From Heterostelium multicystogenum (lineage: Eukaryota; Evosea; Eumycetozoa; Acytosteliales; Acytosteliaceae), in NCBI GenBank assembly GCA_003667245.1, contig RCNN01000140.1, positions 1 to 43,853 on the forward strand: DNA of 43,853 nucleotides, given 5' to 3'. The position numbers and the translations under genes are program-made. Under the pieces are notes generated by a model. It did not search any database, was not told the DNA's origin, and saw only the letters and a program-made list of their open reading frames with translations. Below are positions 28,788-39,222 of the stretch, in pieces. Each line of letters begins with the position of its first letter. Position 1 is the stretch's first letter.

Positions 28788-30360
28788 CGAACAGCTCCTG
28801 TTGCGGGGGTTGGTAGTAGTCGGCGCCACGGACGTTCTCGTGGTCGCCGGGTAAGGTCGTTTCGGCGGCACGCTGGGGCAGCGGCTGTTGATCCAGGCCT
28901 TGCTGGAGCAGGTTGCGCACGCTGCGCCCGGTGAAGGCGCGCAGGTGTACGGCACGTTCGGCAGCGGCTTCCAGGCGTGCATTGCCATAGCGCCGGGCCA
29001 GCGAGAGCAGGCCGAGGCAGGCGCGGTAGCCCATCTCCGGGTGCGGCTTGTGGGTCAGTTGGTGATCGATCAGTTGGCGCGTGTAGGGGCCGATCCGCTC
29101 GCCCCAGTCGAGCAGGCGTTGCGGCGTCCACTCACGATGCGCCTGGTGCGCTGCGGGCATGTGTTCGCGCTGGGTACTGTAAGCGCCGCGTCGCCCCAGC
29201 AGCAGGTGGCTGGCCACCCGCCGGTTGCCATGCAGCACTTCCAGGGTGTGTGCCGTCAGTCGCACGTCCACGTTCTGCCGGGCCAGGGCGGAGGGCACGC
29301 TGTAGAAGCTGCCATTGACCTCGATGTGGTAGTCGATGCTGACCTTGCAGCGCTTGAAGGTGGCGACCTCGTAGGGATGCACCGGCAGCGCTCGCAAGGC
29401 CGGGCGATCCAGACGCTCGAACCAGTCGCGCCGGCAGCCATCGAGCCGCTTGAACGGGCGCCGATTCAGATCCTCCAGCAGCTCGGCGATGGCCTGGTTA
29501 AGCGCATGCAGGCTGAAGAACTGCCGATGGCGCAGCCGCGCCATGATCCAGCGCTCGACCACCTGCACCGCCACCTCGGCCTTGGCCTTGTCCTGAGGCT
29601 TGCGTGGCCGTGCCGGCAGGATCACCGTCTGGTAATGACGCGCGCACTCCAGCGTGGCCCGGTTCAGGCCCGGCTCGTAGCGATCCGGCTGGGCGACCAG
29701 GGCGCGCGGATTGTCCGGCACAACCATTTCCGGCACGCCGCCAAAGTAGGTCAGAGCCTGGCCCAGCGAGGTCAGCCAGTCCACCTGGGTTTCGCCTGGC
29801 GTCGCGCAGGCATAGGTGTAATTCGAGGCGCCCAGGGCGGCGACGAAGATGTGCGCCCGGCGCACTTCGCCGGTGGCCGGGTCGACCACCGGCAGCGTCG
29901 GCCCGGCATAGTCGATGAATAGCTTCTCGCCCGCACGGTGCAGCTGACGCATCGAACGTTTGAGCGTCTGGGCGTAGCGCCGGTAGTGCTCGACGAACTG
30001 GGTGTAGCGGTAGGTCGGCTGGCCCGCATGCGCGGCGAGATATTCCTCCCACAGCAGCTGCAAGGTCACGCCCTTGCGTCGCAACTCGCGGTGGATGCTC
30101 AGCACATCGGGCAGCACTCGCTCACCGCGCGGCTTGTTCGTCGACGTCGGTGCAAACAAGGCGGCCGCCAGCGCGGCCTCGTCCATGGCCACCAGCGCCG
30201 GCCAGTCCAGCCCGGCCACCCGCGCCGCCGCGATGTACTTGCTAACCACGCCCTTGGACAGCTGCAAGGCACGGGCAATCTTCTCGTGGGACAAGCCGGC
30301 CTCAAACTTGAGGCGCAGACATTCTTTGATGTTTCGCATGGCTACTCGCGGCGCCGCCAT
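28675..30360 (-). CDS. istA: IstA transposase of the IS21 element
   Basis: 561-residue frame starting [20 protein letters not shown]. The N-terminal helix-turn-helix ([20 protein letters not shown], residues about 23-42) recognises the ends. The DDE catalytic core is Asp150 ([10 protein letters not shown]), Asp216 (MVVPDNPRA) and Glu262 ([15 protein letters not shown]). The C-terminal beta-barrel region contains [20 protein letters not shown]. The family usually ends close to [11 protein letters not shown], near 28810. Here the frame runs about 40 residues further and overlaps istB by 113 bases with low-complexity sequence, so a lost stop or small indel near 28790-28810 is possible. The start follows GGGAGAGGAAG. 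Confidence 0.92.
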   Translation of the reverse strand: MAAPRVAMRNIKECLRLKFEAGLSHEKIARALQLSKGVVSKYIAAARVAGLDWPALVAMDEAALAAALFAPTSTNKPRGERVLPDVLSIHRELRRKGVTLQLLWEEYLAAHAGQPTYRYTQFVEHYRRYAQTLKRSMRQLHRAGEKLFIDYAGPTLPVVDPATGEVRRAHIFVAALGASNYTYACATPGETQVDWLTSLGQALTYFGGVPEMVVPDNPRALVAQPDRYEPGLNRATLECARHYQTVILPARPRKPQDKAKAEVAVQVVERWIMARLRHRQFFSLHALNQAIAELLEDLNRRPFKRLDGCRRDWFERLDRPALRALPVHPYEVATFKRCKVSIDYHIEVNGSFYSVPSALARQNVDVRLTAHTLEVLHGNRRVASHLLLGRRGAYSTQREHMPAAHQAHREWTPQRLLDWGERIGPYTRQLIDHQLTHKPHPEMGYRACLGLLSLARRYGNARLEAAAERAVHLRAFTGRSVRNLLQQGLDQQPLPQRAAETTLPGDHENVRGADYYQPPQQELFDDAATHPESTAPATPGRHGPRPGRAMDAAGQPQPELR

Positions 30361-30435
30361 CTTCCTCTCCCGAAATCGGTCGAGGATGGCGGCGCATCAG
30401 GTCATGCGCAACGAAGGGGAAGGCTTTCGCTAAGT

Positions 30436-30568
30436 CGTGACCGGCGATTTCGGTAAGCCGTGACCACCTGTTTCGGAACAGGCGGAGAATCGGTCACGTT
30501 GCTACCGAAATGAGCGGTCACGCGTTAGCGAAATGAGCGGTCACGATCAACCGAAACGGCCGGTCACG
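30436..30568. repeat. repeated CGGTCACG boxes at the istA end of the IS
   Basis: Four CGGTCACG boxes lie at 30491, 30515, 30538 and 30561, each followed after 5-6 bases by CGAAA. Two inverted copies (CGTGACC at 30436 and 30459) have the same 23-base period. The 23-24 base spacing suggests an array of IstA binding sites. The istA promoter should also lie in this 217-base leader. Confidence 0.8.
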
Positions 30569-30577
30569 GTGCTCCGA

Positions 30578-30585
30578 AATCCGCA
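30578..30585. repeat. target-site duplication, right copy
   Basis: AATCCGCA adjoins the right end of the IS and is the partner of 28027-28033. On the coding strand it reads TGCGGATT, in frame within LVRI. Confidence 0.7.
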
Positions 30586-31369
30586 CCAAGGAATACTCAA
30601 TCGTCCAGCCGTTGCCAATGTGCCAGTGGAAATGGCTGGAATTGAACAGGCAACGATCGACCTGAACCTTGAATGCACCTGCGCCATAGGCATAGAAGAC
30701 ACCATTGGTTGACGTATTCTTCGCAGTCCCAGACACGATACAGTCGGTCAGCTTGACATTCTTTGCGCCCAAACCGGCGCCAAAGAAGCAGTAGTTCGAT
30801 ACACCAGCGATTTCACAGCCGTACATCTCAAGCGTACCGCTGGAGAGATAGGCCAGCAACTCATCAGCGTTACCATTTGCCCCTTGGAATTTGCAACGTT
30901 CGAATGCTACCGGGGTGCCAAAAGCGACTAGGTTGATAATCGAGGAGCCATTCGAAGACCCCGAGGCAAGGACGTTGTAGAAGCGAATGTAGTAGGTTGC
31001 CTGGGGATCATTCAACACGAAACCAGGGCTGCCACTCGCAAATGCGATGTTCTTATCCTTGATAACGTAAGGGTCGGCTTGTGTCCCCGTTCCCGTTGCA
31101 GCCAAGGCGGCAGCTGTCTCTTGGGACGTAATCGTAATGATTGCGGCATCTGTACGAACATCGGCAGTAACGCCAACTTTTGAAACATCCACTGGACCGA
31201 GAGTAACCCACGGCTGACATCCCGCGTTACGGCGGATGGATTCAGCCTTGAACATTGCCTGAGTTCGTACTAGCTCCGAAAGCGACGCCGTTCCTACGGT
31301 TGTCGAAATGATCGAATCCCCGTCAAGTTCCTGGGCCCGCTCAAGAGTGTTATTGGTATCAGATGTCAT
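30578..31369 (-). pseudogene. beta-helix (pectate-lyase-like) protein, 5' part, interrupted by IS21
   Basis: The N-terminal half starts at ATG 31367-31369 (MTSDTNNTLERAQELDGDSI) after an AGGATAGAAAT site. There is no signal peptide. A helical lead (LSELVRTQAMFKAESIRRNA) is followed by a short beta region and then a regular beta-helix: AFERCKFQGANGNADELLAY, LEMYGCEIAGVSNYCFFGAG, KNVKLTDCIVSGTAKNTSTN, FKVQVDRCLFNSSHFHWHIG, TIEYSLVRI. The intact gene would encode about 570 residues. The insertion now adds a short read-through tail ending VTAHFANA. An unsecreted beta-helix with a helical head resembles a tail-fibre or tailspike module more than a secreted lyase. Confidence 0.7.
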
Positions 31370-31805
31370 ATTTCTATCCTTTGCTATCGCAGATCATATT
31401 AATTAATTCTGACCTCACGCCTTTGAATTCAGTATTTCCAGCGCAGCTCTTTGCCACTTGTGCGAGGAAGCATATTTCATTCCGGCGCTGATTCACGACT
31501 ATCGCCATCAGCTCACCTGTCCGTGCGGTCCGAAGCAATCCTATGCACAAACGCAATAACAATCAATGCATTTATGCATTTATACAAAAAACAATGCATT
31601 TGTGCATTTTCTATCGAGCAAGCAAATGATCGGCGAACCATAGGCGAGTCTTTCTGAGATTGCAGCCGCGCGGTTAGATGCGCGAAGGGTACAACTGCAG
31701 GGCGCTGCGGGAGATGGAAGAGCGAGGGGGCAGGACAGGGTTTTTACCCTGGAAGGCTTTGACCGGCTGGCCAGGGTGCCAGCCGATTCAATCAAAGGCT
31801 TGCGT
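31370..31805. other. gene-free stretch with AT-rich twin palindromes
   Basis: No gene is supported here. Two near-identical 18-base blocks, CAATGCATTTATGCATTT (31564-31581) and CAATGCATTTGTGCATTT (31592-31609), are each built on ATGCAT/TGCAT symmetry and lie 28 bases apart centre to centre. They look like paired operator sites. A plus-strand frame after them (31652-31867, LSEIAAARLDARRVQLQG onward) has no start codon and may be a decayed small gene. Confidence 0.4.
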
Positions 31806-31836
31806 GATCAAGCCCCAACGATGCTCGGGCTTGATC
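31806..31836 (-). terminator. terminator-like hairpin after wbpM
   Basis: GATCAAGCCC (31806-31815) pairs perfectly with GGGCTTGATC (31827-31836), a 10-base stem with an 11-base loop, 20 bases past the wbpM stop. There is no T tract on the minus strand, so termination strength is uncertain. Confidence 0.5.
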
Positions 31837-31856
31837 TTGTGCGAAGCTTTCGCAAC

Positions 31857-33850
31857 TTATGGCTCTAATCGTCGCTGCTGGTAAATCCAGTCAACAATCT
31901 CACCATCTGGTGTGTACCCGCTGACCGTCTCACGCAGCAATTGCCGGACACGATTGTAATCGTCTCGCTCTACCGCAGCGAGCAATTCGGTCAGTTTGGC
32001 TTTCAGCACGTCCCAATCCAGATGGTCTTCGTTTGCGCTCATGATCATTGGATGCTGAGTGGCAACAACATTGTCTCCAATGAGCAATTCCTCATAGAGT
32101 TTCTCACCGGGACGAAGGCCAGAAAACTCGATGGCTATGTCGCCATTCGGATTTTTATCAGATCGAACGCTAAAGCCCGAGAGGTGGATCATTTTTTCCG
32201 CCAACTCGACGATTTTCACCGGTTCCCCCATGTCGAGGACAAAGACATCGCCCCCCAGCCCCATGGAGCCCGCCTGAATCACAAGCTGTGCAGCCTCTGG
32301 AATCGTCATGAAGTAGCGTGTGATTTTCGGATGCGTAACCGTCAGCGGTCCACCTGACTTGATCTGCTTATGAAACAACGGAATGACCGAGCCGGATGAG
32401 CCCAGTACATTGCCGAAACGAACCATGGTAAATCGGGTTTTATTGACACGCGAGACATTCGAACTATCACCGAACAGCACCGGCGCCAACTCGTGACTCA
32501 AAGCCTGCAGCGTGAGCTCAGCCAAGCGCTTGGTGCTTCCCATCACATTGGTTGGGCGCACAGCCTTGTCTGTAGAGATGAGCACGAAGTTTGCGACGCA
32601 GCACTGAAGTGCAGCCTGGGCCGTATTCAACGTGCCTATAACGTTATTCAGCACACCTTCGGCAATGTTGTGCTCGACCATTGGCACATGTTTGTAGGCA
32701 GCGGCATGGTAAACCGTGTTGACTCGCCATGTTTTCATCACATCCAGCAGCTTGGGCTGGCTGCGTACAGAGCCCAGAATAGGCAGCAGCTTGACGGGTA
32801 AGGATTCACGGATTATCCGCTGTTCCAGCTCCGACAGAATGCTGTAGAGGTTGAATTCGCTGTGCTCGAATAGGAGCAAGGTCGTTGGACGCAGAGAAAG
32901 GATCTGTCGGCAGAGCTCTGAACCGATGGACCCTCCTGCTCCGGTCACCAGTACGCATTGGCCTTTAATGCAATGCTCCAGCAACTCCCCCTGGGCGGGT
33001 ACTGCGTCACGCCCCAGCAAGTCCGCAATATCGACTTCCTGAATATCGTCGACCTTGACCCGACCACTGGCCAGATCCATAAAGCCAGGCACACTGCGGA
33101 CATGCAGTGGAAGGCCTTCCAGGAACCCCAGAATTTCGCGGCGGCGGGCGCGATTGGATGACGGAATTGCCAGCAGGATTTCCTGCGCACCAGTGGCGTC
33201 GATCATCCGTTGAATATGCTTTGGCTTGTACACCTGGAGCCCGGCGATGACTCGGTCCGAGATACTCGTGTCATCATCGATGAAGGCAACAGGACGCATT
33301 ACCCGCCCCATGCGCAACGCCGCGACCAATTGGTTCCCGGCAGCTCCGGCACCATAGATGGCGACACGGGGAAGGCCATCTTCGCGATTGGTGAATGGAA
33401 CGTGCTGCGCCGCCGTAAACCAGTCGCCAAGGAAATATTGACGCATGGCCAGACGCAAGCCGCCGACCATGATGAGGCTCAGCCACCAGTAGTTAAAAAC
33501 GATGGACCGCGGAACAACGTTCTGCTGGTTCCCATACCAATAGACAACGACCCAAGAATCAAGGATGAAAGACTCACCGCTTTGACAATGGCGATCAGCG
33601 CGTCATTACCAAAGTAGCGCATGACGGCACGGTACATCCCGAAGCGGATAAACAGCGGGATAGCTACAACCGGGGCGCTCAGAAACAACCATCGATGCAG
33701 GCTGAATGGATTGATCATTTCATCCACGCCCAATCGGACGATGAACGCCATCCACAAGGCCAACCACACGAGGACAACGTCAGCCATGACTTGCAAAATC
33801 CGCTTCTTGCGGCGGGGAAGGCCTAACAAATATGACCGCATCGTATCCAT
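31857..33850 (-). CDS. wbpM: WbpM, UDP-GlcNAc 4,6-dehydratase (frameshifted once)
   Basis: Membrane-anchored NDP-sugar dehydratase of about 665 residues, required for B-band O-antigen in pseudomonads. It makes UDP-4-keto-6-deoxy-GlcNAc, the precursor of QuiNAc and FucNAc. Start ATG 33848-33850: MDTMRSYLLGLPRRKKRILQ, then four N-terminal membrane helices. A first nucleotide fold (VAIYGAGAAGNQLVAALRMG) precedes the catalytic SDR domain (VLVTGAGGSIGSELCRQILS, VYHAAAYKHVPMVEHN, ISTDKAVRPTNVMGSTKRLA). Met replaces the usual catalytic Tyr of the YxxxK motif (MGSTK), as known for this subfamily. One frame change near 33480. The end is DWIYQQRRLEP. Confidence 0.95.
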
Positions 33851-33952
33851 AAACCCTTTCAGCACCTCTTGAAACTCCTGACGCCATGATCACTCTATGC
33901 GGTTGAGCAACAGAGTGGCTTCACTAGCCCTTAAATCGACCGGCCCCAGAGG

Positions 33953-34976
33953 CTAGACAACCTTTTCCAATTCGCCAGCCTTGTATTTCACGGCCAGCAA
34001 GACGAGTGGCAAATAAGCGATCACCAATCCAAGCAAGCCGTTCAGCCCGAACAACGCGACACAGATCGCGATCGGCAAGAGCCAAAACACATTAATCGCC
34101 ACCACCGAAAGTGTCACGGGCAAATGCTTCCCAAACTGGCGGGATGCAAATTGATAAGCATGGCTGCGGTGAGCTTCGTATACCTTGTCTCCACGTACCA
34201 ATCGACGTGTCAGCGTAAATGTTGCATCAACAATGAATACGCCTAATAAGATCAGCCATACCCACAGCAAATCAGCGGAGCGCCATGCAGCTTGCAGTGA
34301 GAGCACCGCAACCAGAATTCCCAGGAAACCACTACCTGCGTCCCCCATGAATATTTTCGCCGGCGGAAAATTCCACACCAGGAAACCGATGACAGACATG
34401 CTTAAAAACAGCGGCAATGAAAACCAGATCCTGATAACCCGCCAACCAATAAATCAAGCACGCCCCCAGACAAGCACAGACTGCTTCTGCACTGGCAAGG
34501 CCATCAATACCATCCATGAAGTTATAAAGGTTGAGCATCCACACTAGATAAAACGCAGCAAGTACATGCCCTAGCCACCCCAGATCCACAGTCAGCCCCG
34601 GCACGATGATGGGTGGGAGGCCATTGAGCCAGAACAAAGCCCAGGCAGCAGCACCGAAATGCCCCAGCAAGCGCCACCGAGCGGCGATATGCCCGTGGTC
34701 GTCGAGAAACCCCAGTATGGCAGTTGCTGCACCCGCGCCTAGCAAGGCCAACATGACAGGACGAGTAATTTCGTCGCTGGTCCAGAGCAACAGTACTGCA
34801 ATCAGAAAGCTGATAACAATCGCGACCCCACCGCCCCTGGGTGTCGGCATAGAATGTGAACTGCGCGCGTTAGGGATATCGATCAGGCTTCGAGCCAATG
34901 CGTAACGGCGTAGCAGCCCTGTAAGAAGCAGCGCCAGAATTGCAATAGAAGGCGCAAGCCACAGTAAATCTTTCAT
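33953..34976 (-). CDS. wbpL: WbpL, initiating undecaprenyl-phosphate sugar-1-phosphate transferase (frameshifted once)
   Basis: GT4/WecA-type polyprenol-phosphate transferase of about 341 residues with about 11 membrane helices. Start ATG 34974-34976 after TTGGAGC. Signatures are SLIDIPNARSSHSMPTPRGG, LNLYNFMDGIDGLAS (the DGID motif), FMGDAGSGFLG and HRSHAYQFASRQFG. It loads the first sugar phosphate of the O-unit, FucNAc-1-P or QuiNAc-1-P in P. aeruginosa, onto undecaprenyl phosphate. A frame change near 34415 lies in the KNSGNE antisense region; the two halves join cleanly at LVFIA/MPLFLSMSV. Confidence 0.92.
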
Positions 34977-35013
34977 CAACAGCTCCAATTTCAGCTCCAC
35001 GTAGGGACCACTT

Positions 35014-35983
35014 CTATTTCAGGCTTCCCTGGAAACTTTTGGCCGTTTTGCTTAGTGCTTGCGCGACTGTTGAGGGAGGTTCCCAACCCAGCAGTGCGCG
35101 CGTTTTTTGAATATCAACCTGCAAAGAACCGCACAAGCGTTGCGCAACAGGCTTGCGTCCGAACACCGACGCGCCCGCGAGCAGCAGTAGCACGGGAACC
35201 GGAATCAGCCGAACTGGCTTGTCGAGCGCCGTACACATGCGAATCAGCAGTTCCGTCGTCGACATATCGTCGCCGTCGCTGACCATAAATATCTCATTGG
35301 CAGCGGCCGGGTGATCCAGGCAGGTCACGATCAGATCTACAAGATTATCCAGCGCAACCAGACTGCGTTGATTGCGAAATGGCGCCCAACGGCAGGGGAA
35401 CCCCTTTGCTCAACCAACTCATCATGCTGCGGAAGTTGGCCTTGACCCCCGGCCCATAGACCAGAACAGGGCGAATAATCACAACCTCTATGCCAGTTCT
35501 GCGCCCCAGCAACATGAGTTGTTGCTCGGCTTCCATCTTGGAAATACCGTAAGCGTCGACGGGGGCAGGTGCATCATCCGCCGTATAGGGTTTTCCCTTC
35601 GGCGTCCCCTCTCCATTAACCTTGATAGAGCTGATGAAGATAAAACGTCGAACACCTGCGCTAGCCGCCTGCTCTGCCAGCTTCAAGGTGCCATCTACGT
35701 TGACTTTACGGTACTCCGTCAGGGGATCGCTGGAACTGTCCGCCATGACGTGTACCCTTGCCGCACAGTGGATCACTACCCGAACCCCTGCCATCGGAAG
35801 GTTTCCATCGGCGAGATAGTCCGCACCGACGCGGACGGGCACCACGTGCTCAGGGAGCGCGACACCATCCTGTCGCACCAGCGCCATGACCTGTGTGTTC
35901 GCCTGGGTTGCCAGGCGCTCGATTAGCGCGCTCCCGACGAAACCAGTCGCACCAGTAACAAGATAGGTCTTCTGCTGATTCAA
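35014..35983 (-). CDS. wbpV: NAD-dependent SDR reductase/epimerase, WbpV type (frameshifted once)
   Basis: Extended SDR of about 323 residues: [20 protein letters not shown] with the NAD-binding GATGFVG motif, VVIHCAARVHVMADSSSDPL, FIFISSIKVNGEGTPKGKPY and the catalytic DAYGISKMEAEQQL (YxxxK). Next to wbpL and wbpM this matches WbpV, the 4-reductase that turns the WbpM product into UDP-D-QuiNAc. Other members of the same family act as 4-epimerases, so the exact product is inferred from context. A frame change near 35385 (LPLGA/..QRSLVALDNL) splits it. The ATG overlaps the stop of the preceding gene by 4 bases. Confidence 0.8.
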
Positions 35984-37110
35984 ACCACACGCTCCAACTG
36001 GGCGTATACGCCCAAATGCTGATCTACAATCTGCTCGATTGCAAAAGCTCGCATCGCCAACTCTCGCCCTGCCTCACCCATTTTCTGACGTAATGCAGGG
36101 TCCTCAATGAGTACCTGGAGACTGTCCGCCAAAGCCGAAGCATCACGTACCGGCACCAGAAACCCCGTTACACCGGGGTCGATGGCATCTCGACAGCCAG
36201 GCACATCCGTGGTGACCACTACTCGACCGCAAGCGGCAGCTTCCACAAGTACCTTGGGCAGGCCTTCCCTGAAAGAAGGCAATGTAACGATATTCGCCTG
36301 CGCAAAAAGGGCCTCGATATCAGTGCGATACCCGAACAGCTCCAACAACCCTTCCTCACGCCACCCCTCAAGTTGTGCCGCTGTAACGGTTGCCGGATTA
36401 CCCGGGTCTATATCTCCAATCAACTGGAAACGCGCATTGACACCACGCCCCTTGAGTATCCTGGCGGCTTCGACAAACTCGACGACTCCTTTATCCAGCA
36501 ACAGACGCGCGGCCAGACATACAACGGGTACACCAACCGGCTCAGGCACGGAGGCATACAATGAAAGATCGACACCGGACCCGCGAATCATCACGACTTT
36601 GGAAGGTGAAAGCCCCGCCATATTCAGCAACACATCGCGGTCATCCGGGTTCTGGAATATCGCACGCAGGTTACGTTTACCAAGCGCAAGACGGTAGAAA
36701 GTGCTGACCACACGCCTCGTCAAAGCAGCTTTGAACCCCGTCGAAAGGAACACGAAGCCCAGCCCAGAAATAGCCGCCACCACGCCTTTGACCGGAGCAA
36801 GACGAGCCGCCACACCTCCATACAGGACCGGCTTGATCGTGACTAAATGCAGCAGGTCCGGCTTGAGTCGCCAAAGCAGCTTCCAGATAGAAAAGATCAA
36901 CCCAAGCTCGGCCACCGGGTTCTTGCCACTACGCGAAAGAGGTAACTCGTGAAATTCGAATCCTTCTTTAACGATAGTATCGACGGCAGGTCCAGACATA
37001 CAGGCTACATGGACCTCATAACCTGCAGCTCGAGCACCTTTAGCCACGGGCAATCGGTGCGAGATAAAAAAGCCAGGATCGTTGACTATGAACAAAAGAA
37101 CACGACTCAT
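35980..37110 (-). CDS. family 4 glycosyltransferase
   Basis: Intact 376-residue GT-B transferase. N-terminal acceptor domain [20 protein letters not shown], then [20 protein letters not shown]. Donor domain [40 protein letters not shown] and [20 protein letters not shown], where EGLPKVLVE is the retaining EX7E motif. It corresponds in position and type to WbpT/WbpU of the P. aeruginosa O6 cluster and would transfer GalNAcA(N) or the next residue of the O-unit. It overlaps both neighbours by 4 bases. Confidence 0.85.
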   Translation of the reverse strand: MSRVLLFIVNDPGFFISHRLPVAKGARAAGYEVHVACMSGPAVDTIVKEGFEFHELPLSRSGKNPVAELGLIFSIWKLLWRLKPDLLHLVTIKPVLYGGVAARLAPVKGVVAAISGLGFVFLSTGFKAALTRRVVSTFYRLALGKRNLRAIFQNPDDRDVLLNMAGLSPSKVVMIRGSGVDLSLYASVPEPVGVPVVCLAARLLLDKGVVEFVEAARILKGRGVNARFQLIGDIDPGNPATVTAAQLEGWREEGLLELFGYRTDIEALFAQANIVTLPSFREGLPKVLVEAAACGRVVVTTDVPGCRDAIDPGVTGFLVPVRDASALADSLQVLIEDPALRQKMGEAGRELAMRAFAIEQIVDQHLGVYAQLERVV

Positions 37111-39067
37111 GCTTGTTCATCCAACCATGCTTGAAACATCAAAATCGTCCATAGATGGGGCTGCCAGCTTCCGCCGCCAGCAAGGTGTTCTTCCCACATG
37201 CGCCTGATTGGCTCTGGATGGAAAAACGCCTCCTGGCGTAACCGCGTTTCACTTAAAAGCGATTCCGCCCACTCGCGCAGTGGTCCGCGCAGCCAGTCGC
37301 CCAAGGGAATGCCGAAACCTTGTTTCGGTCGCTCAATCAGCGCCTTCGGCACGTGGCGGTAAAGCACTTCACGCAATAGCCACTTACCTTGGCCGTCGCG
37401 AATCTTCAGGTCGAGCGGCATGCGCCAGGCGAGCTCCACGATGCGATGATCCAATAGCGGAACTCGCCCCTCGATACTGGCGGCCATCGCCGCTCGATCC
37501 AGTTTGACCATGATGTCGTCCGACATGTAGGTCTGGGCATCCATTGCCATCATCCAGTGCTCGAAATTGTCGGTATCCGGCCAACGGGCGCTGTCAGTGA
37601 AAATCGTTGCGGGCTCCTCGCCACCAATCACTACGCTGCCCGGATTCAGTCCAATGACTGTTGAGTTGCCGGTAGAACGCATGCCCATCAGCGAGCGTCA
37701 GTACGCTCGCCAACTTATGAGCCTTATCGCCCGGTGTGCTGACGTGCATACGTTGTGGCAGTAACGGTTTTGCAAGTTGAAACAGGGTGTCCCAGGTTGA
37801 GGGCGGTACGGCTCGCAAAACCCGAGCGGCCGCTTGCCGCGCTACGGGCGGCAGAGACTGCATTTCGACCAGACTTTTTTCGCACTCAGATACCGGTTAT
37901 AACCGCCAAAAAGCTCGTCACCACCATCGCCACTCAAGACAACTTTCAGTTGATGACTGGCCAACTGGCTAACCAGGAAGGTCGGAATTTGCGAGCTATC
38001 GCTGAACGGCTCGCAATACATCGATGGCAAGCGCGGAATAACAGCCAACGCGTCCTGAGGACTGACATAAAGTTCGGTATGTTGCGTTCCCAGATGTTGG
38101 GAGACTGCCTTGGCGTGAACGGCCTCGTCATAGCCGCCTTCATCAAAACCGATGGTAAAACGTACGTACAGGCTGGGTGCTCTGCACCTGCATCAGTGCA
38201 ACGATGGTACTGCTATCAACACCGCCGCTAAGGAAAGCGCCCAACGGCACATCCGCCAGCATTTGCTGACCAACGCTGGAAAGCAGACTCGACTCCAACA
38301 AGTCGGTTGCTTCACTTGGCGTCCCAACAAAAGGATCAGCCAACCCCTTGGCCACCACATCGTTAAGCTGCCAGTAGGCTTGAGGAGTTGCAACTTTCGC
38401 AGCAGCAATGTCCCCAAGCGAAAGGGATACATATCGCCCGGGTTCAAGCTTCGATATCCCCTTATAGATACTGTACGGCGCGGGAATGCAGTTATGACGC
38501 AGCAACAAGGTCAATGCATTACGATCAATTTCGGGGCGAAAACCAGAGAATGCCTTTATAGCCTTGAGTTCGGAGCCAAACAGTAGCGTGTCACCCTGCC
38601 AACCGTAATAAAGGGGCTTTTCTCCCATGCGGTCGCGGGCAAAGGTCAGTAACCGTTCCTGCGTGTCCCACAGCGCGAAAGCAAACATGCCGACGCAAGC
38701 CTGCAAGGTTTTCTCAATTCCCCAGTTCGCCAAACCGGCAAATCAATACCTCTGTGTCTGAATGGCCATGCCATCCTTGCGGTGCAAATCCCTGGCGCTC
38801 AAGTTCGTGGCGAATCTCGGTGTGGTTGTAGATCTCACCGTTAAAAACGATGACAAAGCGACCAGAGTCGGAATGCATCGGTTGATGGCCCGCTGCCGAC
38901 AGGTCGACAATGGCCAGGCGTCGATGCCCAAGCCCGAGTCCTGCCTCTTCATCCACCCAAACTCCACCACCATCAGGCCCTCGGTGGAGAATGGCCGTAT
39001 TCATGCGGCTTACGATGTCCGCTAAGTTACCGTCTTTAACATTGAAAACACCGCTGAATCCACACAT
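37107..39067 (-). CDS. wbpS: asparagine synthase-like amidotransferase, WbpS type (frameshifted)
   Basis: Class II glutamine amidotransferase of about 630 residues. The N-terminal nucleophile is Cys2 ([13 protein letters not shown]), and the glutaminase domain has [16 protein letters not shown] and [20 protein letters not shown]. The synthetase domain has the ATP-binding PP-loop [17 protein letters not shown], then [16 protein letters not shown] and [20 protein letters not shown]. In O-antigen clusters such enzymes amidate the C6 carboxyl of a uronic acid, here probably GalNAcA to GalNAcAN. About five frame changes lie near 38725, 38160, 38050, 37870 and 37690. Start ATG 39065-39067. Confidence 0.88.
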
Positions 39068-39222
39068 TAATCCGTATCCCTACAAGAGGCTATTGCTCAC
39101 AAGATTCGACCGTGCCATGACCTGGGCAAAAGTAAAGCCACTTGCAACATGCCTCATCGACGCAAAATAACAGTTTTAAAAAAGTATCGATGTGGGTAAA
39201 ACAGGGCCCACTCCCAATGAAA

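Larger units (their letters stand above)
28034..30577 (-). mobile_element. IS21-family insertion sequence, 2544 bp
   Basis: A complete element carrying istA and istB in the same orientation as the host gene. The ends are imperfect inverted repeats: TCGGTCACGATG at the left and, reading inward from the right, TCGGAGCACCGTG. The right end carries several CGGTCACG boxes and the left end carries one (28035-28042), as expected for the multiple terminal repeats of this family. A 7/8-base target duplication flanks it. Its GC content is higher than that of the gene it interrupts. Boundaries were set by the duplication together with frame continuity of the host gene. Confidence 0.9.

Noticed and set aside
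28888..29922. Plus-strand frame of 344 codons opposite istA
   Set aside because: Antisense of the IstA catalytic core, and no recognisable domain.
28035..30568. CGGTCACG at both IS ends as the target-site duplication
   Set aside because: It recurs four times at the right end as part of the IS terminal repeats, and joining the host gene there throws the frame off. AATC(C)GCA restores it.
31374..31562. Minus-strand frame of 62 codons just before the beta-helix gene
   Set aside because: No convincing ribosome site, domain or codon bias, and the upstream sequence is AT-rich and gene-poor.
31678..31884. Plus-strand frame of 68 codons opposite the end of wbpM
   Set aside because: It overlaps the hairpin and the end of wbpM and has no recognisable motif.
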